Source of the DNA: Chromatiales bacterium
Lineage (GTDB): Bacteria > Pseudomonadota > Gammaproteobacteria > Poriferisulfidales > Oxydemutatoraceae
NCBI GenBank assembly: GCA_014323925.1
Contig: JACONC010000006.1
Coordinates: 78,358-142,357 of the forward strand
DNA: 64,000 nt
Reading direction: 5' to 3'
Shown here: positions 57,702 through 64,000 of the stretch, in pieces
How positions within the stretch are numbered: position 1 is the stretch's first letter
How the letters are laid out: each line of letters opens with the position of its first letter
Program-made: the position numbers and the translations under genes
The notes under the pieces: generated by a model
The model's database searches: none
The model's input: the letters and a program-made list of their open reading frames with translations, nothing else
Told to the model about the DNA's origin: nothing

Positions 57702-60700
57702 ATGCACATAACTATAAAGCATTATAAGTTGCTACCTTTAAGCACATTCTTGTTGATGGCAATGGTGGTAGTTATATTGTGGCAACCTGCGATTGCGCAA
57801 CCATCTTCATTGCCTTCTTGTACTGCAACCATAACGGACACTGATGACGACGGTGTGGATGCGGCTATGGATATCGACAAAGATGGTGATGGTCTAATAG
57901 AACTGTGCAGCTTAGAAGGATTGAATGCGATACGCCATCAGCTGGACGGCACTGGCTACAGAGCAGATAGCGGTGCAGAAATTATAATGACAGGTTGTCC
58001 TGACGATGGTGGCTGTCGTGGCTACGAGTTGGTTCTAGGTTTAGACTTTGCAGATGCTGACAGTTATGACAGTGGAAACATTAATACGGCATGGACGACG
58101 GCAGCAGGATGGCTACCAATAGGCACATTCAATGCGATATTTGAAGGCAACGGCTATACGCTATCTAATCTAAGGATAGAGAGATCTGTTAATGATGTAG
58201 GTTTATTCAGTGCGACAGGCACCAATTCTAGAATGACTAATATTAGCCTGTTCAATGCAGTTGTCACCGGACAGGATAATGTAGGCAGTTTAGTCGGCAA
58301 CAATGGGGGGAGTATAACGAACAGTTATGCATCAGAGGGTATGATAGAGGGCCGAAATCGGGTAGGTGGTTTAGTCGGCAATAATCAGGGTGATATAACG
58401 AACAGCTATGCGGCGAGTAATGTGACAGGCAATCAAGCTGTAGGCGGTTTAGTCGGCTTTAACGATACTGAGGGTAGTATAACGAACAGCTATGCGGCGA
58501 GTAGCGTGTCCGGGACTTTTGTTGTAGGCGGTTTAGTTGGTCGAAATTTCTTCAATAGTAATATTACAAATAGCTATGCGACGGGGGCTGTGACTGGGAG
58601 AGGAACAAGTTTAGGTGGCTTAGTCGGCATCAATGAATTGGGTCTTGGTCATATTACGAACAGTTATGCGACTGGTAAGGTGACAAGAACTGGTGATCCC
58701 CTATTTATAGGTGGTTTAGTTGGCAATCCGAGAGATGGTGGGTTTTCTAACAGCAAAGTTCTGAGCCTTGAGCAGCTACAGGAGCGCACTACGGCAACTG
58801 ACATATACAGTGAATGGAGCACCCTAGACTGGGATTTTGGTACTGCAACACAAAACCCGAGGCTGAAATATGCGATAGGCGATCCTAACACCCCAGCCTG
58901 TGGCATCGCCGAGCAACCTAGCTGCGGGAGTTTATTGCCTAATCAATTTCCTCCCCCAGTCTTCCTGGATAATCTCACTGTGTTCAACGGTCTTCAATTG
59001 AATCCTGATTTTGATCCAATGCAGACATTTGATTATACAGTGGTTATTGATGATAAGACGGCCACTTCAATAACACTGCAAGCAACGGCTACTACAGATA
59101 GTGTTATTACCATGCGTGGCGGTGGCATAGCAGAGGTAGCGGCTATCAGTACCATCCGTCAAGATATTCCGCTAACCGGACCTGACGACATCACCATTAC
59201 GATTGCAGTATCCGAAGAGGGAAAGAAGACGAGTACCTACCGTTTGTCTATTCAAATAGAACTCGTTATATCACTCCCCTCGTGTCTTCTGGATCTAGAC
59301 GATACTGATAACGACGATGTGGATGCGGCTATGGATATCGACAAAGATAATGATGGTCTAATAGAAATCTGCGATATAGAGGGATTGGATGCAATGCGCT
59401 ATCAGCTGGACGGCACTGGCTATCGAGCGAGTATCATCGCACCCCGGATAACGGCAGGCTGTCCTGATGGTGGCTGTCGTGGCTACGAGTTGGTTCGCAG
59501 TTTAGACTTTCAAGATGCTACCAGCTATGACACTGGGCGCATTAATCCGGCATGGACGACAGGTAAAGGATGGCTGCCGATTGGTACTAGAGGTCTAGTC
59601 CTTGAGAGGGGATTTGATGTGTTGCGTTTCCATGCAGCATTTGAAGGCAACGGACATACGATATCCAACTTAATGATAAACAGACCTGACGAGGATAGTA
59701 TAGGTTTATTCGGTGCATTACAACCTAGAACTCCTTTTAATATGAATGATCATAGGATTACTAATGTGGGTCTGTTAGATGCAGTGATCACCGGGGGCAA
59801 TAATGTCGGCAGCTTAGTCGGTTTGAGTCAAACTTATTATATAAGTTATAACTATGCGACGGGTGTTGTGGCGGGTGATGAAAATGTAGGCGGTTTGGTC
59901 GGCAGCAATATTGCGAATAGTAATGTAACGAACAACTATGCGACGAGTGCTGTGACCGGCAGTGAAAATGTAGGCGGCTTAGTCGGCTTAGTCGGTGACA
60001 ATGATAGAAGTATGATTACGAACAGCTATGCGACCGGTGATGTGATGGGCGGTGAAAATGTAGGTGGTTTAGTCGGCAGAGCTAATCGTAATAGTAATAT
60101 AACGAATAGTTATGCAACCGGTGATGTGACAGGTGATCAAAACCTAGGCAGTTTAGCTGGCAGTATTGCTGATGAAATAACGAACAGCTATACGACTAGT
60201 GATGTGCCAGGGAATAATCTGGTAGGCGATATCGTCGATGAAAATCTTGATTTGATTATGAACAGTCGGCGTCTGAGCATTGAGGACATGCAGTCACCCA
60301 CAACAGCAACTGGTATATATAGTGACTGGAGCACAGCAGACTGGGATTTCGGTAATAATCAACAATATCCGGCACTGAAATCCTCTGATGGTCGTGTATT
60401 GGCCAATCAATTTCGCGGTCTTTTGGATAATCTCACGGTAACCAACGGTATACTGACGCCTGCGTTTAATCCGCAGAGACTGGCTTATGCTGTGGCGATT
60501 GATCAGATGGTCACTTCAATAACACTGCAAGCAACGGCTACTACAGATAGTGCTATTACCATTCGCAGTGATGGCATAGCAGAGCGAACGATCGCCAATA
60601 CTATCAGTCAGGCTATTCCTGTAAGTGTTGGTACCACCATTACGATTGTAGTGTCTGCACCCAATGGCAGGGCAGCGAGCATCTACATGCTGACTGCAGC

Positions 60701-63700
60701 CCCACCCAGTAGTGATGCGAGTCTGAGTGATTTAGCGCTAACGCAGTCGGACGGGACACTGATTCCATTGACTGAGACTTTTGACTCGACAATGACCAGC
60801 TATAGGTTGGATGTTATGAACCCAATAGATCAAGTGCAAGTAATAGCAACGGCAACCCACCCTGCTGCGACTATCACAGTGGATAGTATGTCAGTGGCTA
60901 GCGGAGAAGCCAGTCAAAATATTAGGCTAACCGAAGATGGGGTGACAATGATTAGCATTAGAGTCACTGCACAAGACGGAACCACAGAGGACTATGTGCT
61001 AGCCGTGTCCCTTATCCCGAGTAGTGATGCGAGCTTAAGTGACCTAGTGCTTACCCGAGCAGATGGAACAGTGCTTCCGCTGGATAATACCTTTTTACTG
61101 ACAACGACGACCTATACGGTGAGTGTCGCAGCCAGGCAGGTGCGGGTGATGCCAACGGCGACTGCAGGTGACCTGTCTGAGATTACCGTGCGTGCTAATA
61201 GTTTCATCACTGAGACCGTTGCCAGTGGTTCGGCGACTGCCGAGTTTGTGCCACTCAGGGAGATAGGTGAGAGTACGCTAATAGAGATTAGCATTGACGC
61301 AGAAGATGGTACACAAATAGTTTATCGCCTATTTTTGTTGCGTGTGCCGATTGTGTGGAGTGAGTTTCCTGGTGGGGCCACGGCAGTGTGCGAAGATGAC
61401 GACATAGATAACGATAACGACGGCTTGATAGAGATGTGTTATTTAGAAGATGTCAATGCGATTCGTTATCAGTTAGATGGTTCAGGTTCTCGACCATCTC
61501 GTGGTGCTATTTTAGTCACCACTGGTTGCGGGGGTGGTGCCGATAACAATACCTGTATCGGCTACGAGTTGGTGCGCGACTTGGATTTTAATGACGATGC
61601 TAGCTATCGACAAGCATCGACCAATCAGCCCAGATGGACTGCCGGTGCTGGCTGGCCTTATATAGGAAGTGAGATTGCTAGGGCTGATTCATCTGTGTTT
61701 TCTGGTATCTTAGAAGGCAACGGCCATACGATCGCCAATTTATTCGTCAGATCTTCGCACGATGCTAAGAGACACGGTAAATTTATTGAGCGCGTTAGCG
61801 GCACGATACGCAACTTAGGATTTGACAATGCTGCTATCACGATTACAAAAGGCCGGGTACCTACCGACTCATCTCGCGTTAGTATTTTCGCTGGTGCAGT
61901 AGAACCCAATGGTCGTATTATCAACTGCTATATCTCAGGGGTGGCAAATAATCAGCAGGTCCCTCTAGATGCGCCGGTAAATCCTGGCGCATTTATAGCA
62001 GACTCATTTAATAGTGGTTTTGTATGGCAGAATCAAGGCAAGCTATTTAACAATTATATAGATATGAAGTTTAGCGGTTTTACGCGAAGTTTATTTGCCC
62101 TCTCTAATCTTAATGAGATATCCAATAACTATATTCTCGGAGACGCCAGCAACACCCAACTCCCAGAGGAGAATGCTCGTATGGATGATCCTATAGTGAG
62201 TAGGATACCTGCTGTATCTAGTAATTTGGGAGTAATAGAGAATATTTATTATGCGGTTGAAACCACCACCGGCACAGCCACTATATCGGGTGGCACCTCC
62301 GGAGCTATTATAAGCAGTTATTATGATAGTGAGAAGTGGCGAGGAACCGATAGAGTTGCTGGTAGCATTGATGGTAATGGTAGCGTTCAAAACTCAGGAG
62401 GATTTAGTACGAGAGCCTTGCAAACACCAACAGCAGCGAACCCCGATGATGAGGATAGCCCGTATTATCAGTGGCATGAAGATAACTGGTACTTTGGAAC
62501 AAACACCGAATATCCGCTACTCAAATACGGACGCGGTGATAACGAAGCTAACCCTGCTTGTGGTCGTTCTCAGCAGCCTAGCTGTGGTACTTTATTACGC
62601 GGACAAGGAACCGCGTCCATCGATGCGAGCTTAAGTGATGTACAACTGGTAGGCGATGATGACACAGTGATAGAAGATTTCTTCGCAGTGTCAACGACGA
62701 CCTATACGGTGGTTGTACCAAACGCGGTAGCGCAAGTACGAGTGATGCCAACCGCAACAAGAGGTGACTTTACCATGATTATGGTGAGTGCCGGCAATAT
62801 CTCTGAGACCGTCGCCAGTGGTTTTGCGACTGATCAGTTTGTGCCGCTAGAGGAAGGCAAAGAGACAACGATAGAAATAGTCGTGACCGCTCCGGATACA
62901 GTAGCGCAGAGCACCTATCGCGTGTTTGTGACTCGTGCATTGAGCATCGCAGACGATGATGCGAGCTTAAGCGGTTTAGTGCTCAGACAAACTGATAACA
63001 CAGTGATTACACTGGCTGAAGATTTTGCCCCAGAAACGACTATGTATAACGCGCGTGTAGCCAACGCGGTAGCGCAAGTGCAGGTAATGCCAACGGCAAC
63101 TAACCCCGATGCGACTATCACAGTGGATAATTTTCCAGTGGATAGCAATAGAAATATTGATCTAATTGAGGGAGATTTTACGCGGATTGCGATTGAAGTG
63201 ACGGCAGAAGACCGGAGCACGACTCAGATCTATACGGTGACTGTGTATCGAGAACCAAGTACTGTTGCGACTCTAAGTGATTTGATGCTAGTGCAACGCG
63301 ATGGAACACCGATTTCACTGACTGAAAGTTTTGCACCGGCAACCACAATGTATGCGACGAGTGTAGCCAACAGCATAGCAGAGGTACGGGTGATGCCAAC
63401 GGCAGCTAATCAGAATGCAACTATCACAGTGGGTATTGATACGGTGGCGAGCGGTGATCAGAGTAGCAATATTATGCTCACCGCAGGCGAAGTCACAACG
63501 ATTACGATTGTCGTCACAGCGCAAGACAACATGGCTACTGAGCGCTACACGATAGCAGTGTTCCGCCCGCTAAATAGTGATGCGAGCTTAAGTGATTTAG
63601 CGCTGGTGCGAGCAGATCGGGTGACGATTCCTCTGGACAATAGTTTTTTACTGACCACAACGACCTATACGGTGGGTGTGTCAGCCGAGCAGGTGCAGGT

Positions 63701-64000
63701 AATGCCAACAGCGACTGCAGGTACCTTATCAGAGATTACCGTAAGTGCTAATGATTTTACTGAGACCGTCGCCAGTGGTTCGGCGACTGACGGGTTTGTG
63801 CGTTTAGGGGAGATTGGTGAGAATATCACGATAAATATAGAGGTGGTAGCACAGGATGGCACACAAGCAGCGTATCGCCTAGTTTTGTTTCGAGTATTCG
63901 ATGCGTGGAGTGAGTTTCCTGGTGGTGCCACAGCAGTCTGCTCCGATGACGACATAGATAACGATAACGACGGCTTGATAGAGATGTGCTATCTGGAAGA
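57702..64000 (+). CDS. Giant secreted GLUG/cadherin-like repeat protein, 3' truncated by window end
   Basis: Open from the ATG at 57702 to the right edge, at least 2099 codons with no stop found in my reading. A signal peptide ends near QPAIA. Three repeats of a module follow (and a fourth begins at about 63940): an acidic DxDNDGLIE loop with a Cys (about 57880, 59345, 61415), a GCRGYELV-DLDF region, an FEGNGHTISNL segment, and GLUG units of the VGGLVG..ITNSYATG type. Each module ends in a conserved WSxxDWDFG stretch. Between modules are 95-105-residue units resembling cadherin-like beta sandwiches (DASLSDLxL, TxxYTVxV, VMPTAT, V-AxDGT). These features indicate an extracellular adhesin or biofilm-type protein, with calcium binding plausible. 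Domain names are assigned by eye. Confidence 0.85.
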   Translation, partial: MHITIKHYKLLPLSTFLLMAMVVVILWQPAIAQPSSLPSCTATITDTDDDGVDAAMDIDKDGDGLIELCSLEGLNAIRHQLDGTGYRADSGAEIIMTGCPDDGGCRGYELVLGLDFADADSYDSGNINTAWTTAAGWLPIGTFNAIFEGNGYTLSNLRIERSVNDVGLFSATGTNSRMTNISLFNAVVTGQDNVGSLVGNNGGSITNSYASEGMIEGRNRVGGLVGNNQGDITNSYAASNVTGNQAVGGLVGFNDTEGSITNSYAASSVSGTFVVGGLVGRNFFNSNITNSYATGAVTGRGTSLGGLVGINELGLGHITNSYATGKVTRTGDPLFIGGLVGNPRDGGFSNSKVLSLEQLQERTTATDIYSEWSTLDWDFGTATQNPRLKYAIGDPNTPACGIAEQPSCGSLLPNQFPPPVFLDNLTVFNGLQLNPDFDPMQTFDYTVVIDDKTATSITLQATATTDSVITMRGGGIAEVAAISTIRQDIPLTGPDDITITIAVSEEGKKTSTYRLSIQIELVISLPSCLLDLDDTDNDDVDAAMDIDKDNDGLIEICDIEGLDAMRYQLDGTGYRASIIAPRITAGCPDGGCRGYELVRSLDFQDATSYDTGRINPAWTTGKGWLPIGTRGLVLERGFDVLRFHAAFEGNGHTISNLMINRPDEDSIGLFGALQPRTPFNMNDHRITNVGLLDAVITGGNNVGSLVGLSQTYYISYNYATGVVAGDENVGGLVGSNIANSNVTNNYATSAVTGSENVGGLVGLVGDNDRSMITNSYATGDVMGGENVGGLVGRANRNSNITNSYATGDVTGDQNLGSLAGSIADEITNSYTTSDVPGNNLVGDIVDENLDLIMNSRRLSIEDMQSPTTATGIYSDWSTADWDFGNNQQYPALKSSDGRVLANQFRGLLDNLTVTNGILTPAFNPQRLAYAVAIDQMVTSITLQATATTDSAITIRSDGIAERTIANTISQAIPVSVGTTITIVVSAPNGRAASIYMLTAAPPSSDASLSDLALTQSDGTLIPLTETFDSTMTSYRLDVMNPIDQVQVIATATHPAATITVDSMSVASGEASQNIRLTEDGVTMISIRVTAQDGTTEDYVLAVSLIPSSDASLSDLVLTRADGTVLPLDNTFLLTTTTYTVSVAARQVRVMPTATAGDLSEITVRANSFITETVASGSATAEFVPLREIGESTLIEISIDAEDGTQIVYRLFLLRVPIVWSEFPGGATAVCEDDDIDNDNDGLIEMCYLEDVNAIRYQLDGSGSRPSRGAILVTTGCGGGADNNTCIGYELVRDLDFNDDASYRQASTNQPRWTAGAGWPYIGSEIARADSSVFSGILEGNGHTIANLFVRSSHDAKRHGKFIERVSGTIRNLGFDNAAITITKGRVPTDSSRVSIFAGAVEPNGRIINCYISGVANNQQVPLDAPVNPGAFIADSFNSGFVWQNQGKLFNNYIDMKFSGFTRSLFALSNLNEISNNYILGDASNTQLPEENARMDDPIVSRIPAVSSNLGVIENIYYAVETTTGTATISGGTSGAIISSYYDSEKWRGTDRVAGSIDGNGSVQNSGGFSTRALQTPTAANPDDEDSPYYQWHEDNWYFGTNTEYPLLKYGRGDNEANPACGRSQQPSCGTLLRGQGTASIDASLSDVQLVGDDDTVIEDFFAVSTTTYTVVVPNAVAQVRVMPTATRGDFTMIMVSAGNISETVASGFATDQFVPLEEGKETTIEIVVTAPDTVAQSTYRVFVTRALSIADDDASLSGLVLRQTDNTVITLAEDFAPETTMYNARVANAVAQVQVMPTATNPDATITVDNFPVDSNRNIDLIEGDFTRIAIEVTAEDRSTTQIYTVTVYREPSTVATLSDLMLVQRDGTPISLTESFAPATTMYATSVANSIAEVRVMPTAANQNATITVGIDTVASGDQSSNIMLTAGEVTTITIVVTAQDNMATERYTIAVFRPLNSDASLSDLALVRADRVTIPLDNSFLLTTTTYTVGVSAEQVQVMPTATAGTLSEITVSANDFTETVASGSATDGFVRLGEIGENITINIEVVAQDGTQAAYRLVLFRVFDAWSEFPGGATAVCSDDDIDNDNDGLIEMCYLE
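58270..58735 (+). repeat. GLUG-type repeat array 1 inside the giant protein
   Basis: About six units of roughly 25 residues, each of the form VGGLVGxN, a few variable residues, ITNSYATGxVTG. At the DNA level the wording GGCGGTTTAGTCGGC and ACGAACAGCTATGCG recurs. It follows module 1 of the giant gene. Confidence 0.85.
59795..60245 (+). repeat. GLUG-type repeat array 2 inside the giant protein
   Basis: About six units similar to array 1, including ENVGGLVGSN and ITNSYATGDVMGG. One unit has a doubled GLVGLVG, an apparent small internal duplication. The last unit is degenerate (VGDIVDEN). Confidence 0.82.
61356..64000 (+). repeat. 2550-bp (850-codon) super-repeat in the giant gene
   Basis: The string TGGAGTGAGTTTCCTGGTGG occurs at 61356 and again at 63906, each followed by the same acidic DDDIDNDNDGLIEMCYLE-coding DNA. 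The distance of 2550 bases is exactly 850 codons. The sequence before both copies also matches (cadherin-like unit with LLTTTTYTV). The second copy runs off the window. Confidence 0.85.

Overview
The window reads as one contiguous piece of a gammaproteobacterial chromosome. The evidence is conserved gene order: accA-tilS-pyrG-kdsA-eno (a Pseudomonas-like order), ribB-ribH-nusB-thiL-pgpA, surE-pcm-(yqaA-like)-nlpD and csiV next to mfd. Lipoproteins, KDO synthesis, Tol-type channel proteins and Tat/Sec signals show a Gram-negative envelope. No rRNA, tRNA, CRISPR array or intact insertion sequence was recognised. All identifications come from reading protein motifs and gene order; no search was run.

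Left third (1-27 kb). Ergothioneine genes egtB/egtC come first, then a two-gene NAD-linked formate dehydrogenase (fused NuoE/NuoF-type beta subunit plus molybdo/tungstopterin alpha subunit, FDH1-like). Next are a lipoprotein hydrolase, fetB, and a five-gene cluster typical of bacteria using tetrahydromethanopterin and methylofuran: HisA-like protein, ATP-grasp ligase, hydantoinase-like MfnF-type protein, PabB and an amino-acid-kinase-fold protein. With formate dehydrogenase and moeA, this suggests formaldehyde-to-CO2 oxidation through archaeal-type C1 carriers. csiV-mfd, flavocytochrome c sulfide dehydrogenase (fccAB), a GT25 glycosyltransferase, an AT-rich sulfotransferase, pntAB and moeA-smr follow. 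Methylotrophy-type cofactor genes plus sulfide oxidation suggest a mixed C1/sulfur lifestyle, which is an inference.

Middle (27-47 kb). surE-pcm-yqaA-nlpD runs into alaC-hom-thrC, with no rpoS after nlpD. A Fic protein follows, with an array of 12-bp repeats upstream. From 35.1 to 44.7 kb lies the most unusual locus: eight minus-strand envelope genes in two blocks. They encode a TolQ/MotA-like channel, two proteins pairing an ExbD-like N-terminal helix with a von Willebrand A domain, a 46-residue membrane protein, a PEGA plus formylglycine-enzyme-fold protein, a repeat/PEGA protein, a lipoprotein and a low-complexity secreted protein. Two plus-strand genes (ferritin-like and a coiled-coil membrane protein) sit between the blocks. 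An accessory stretch at 45.5-47.1 kb holds a duplicated 85-bp repeat, small membrane ORFs and an Rpn-type remnant.

Right third (47-64 kb). A dense plus-strand housekeeping run extends from accA to gltX. It is followed by a giant secreted repeat protein that stays open from 57702 to the right edge (at least 2099 codons). It has GLUG-type repeats, DxDxDG calcium-loop-like segments and cadherin-like beta-sandwich units in large super-repeats, so it is probably a surface adhesin.
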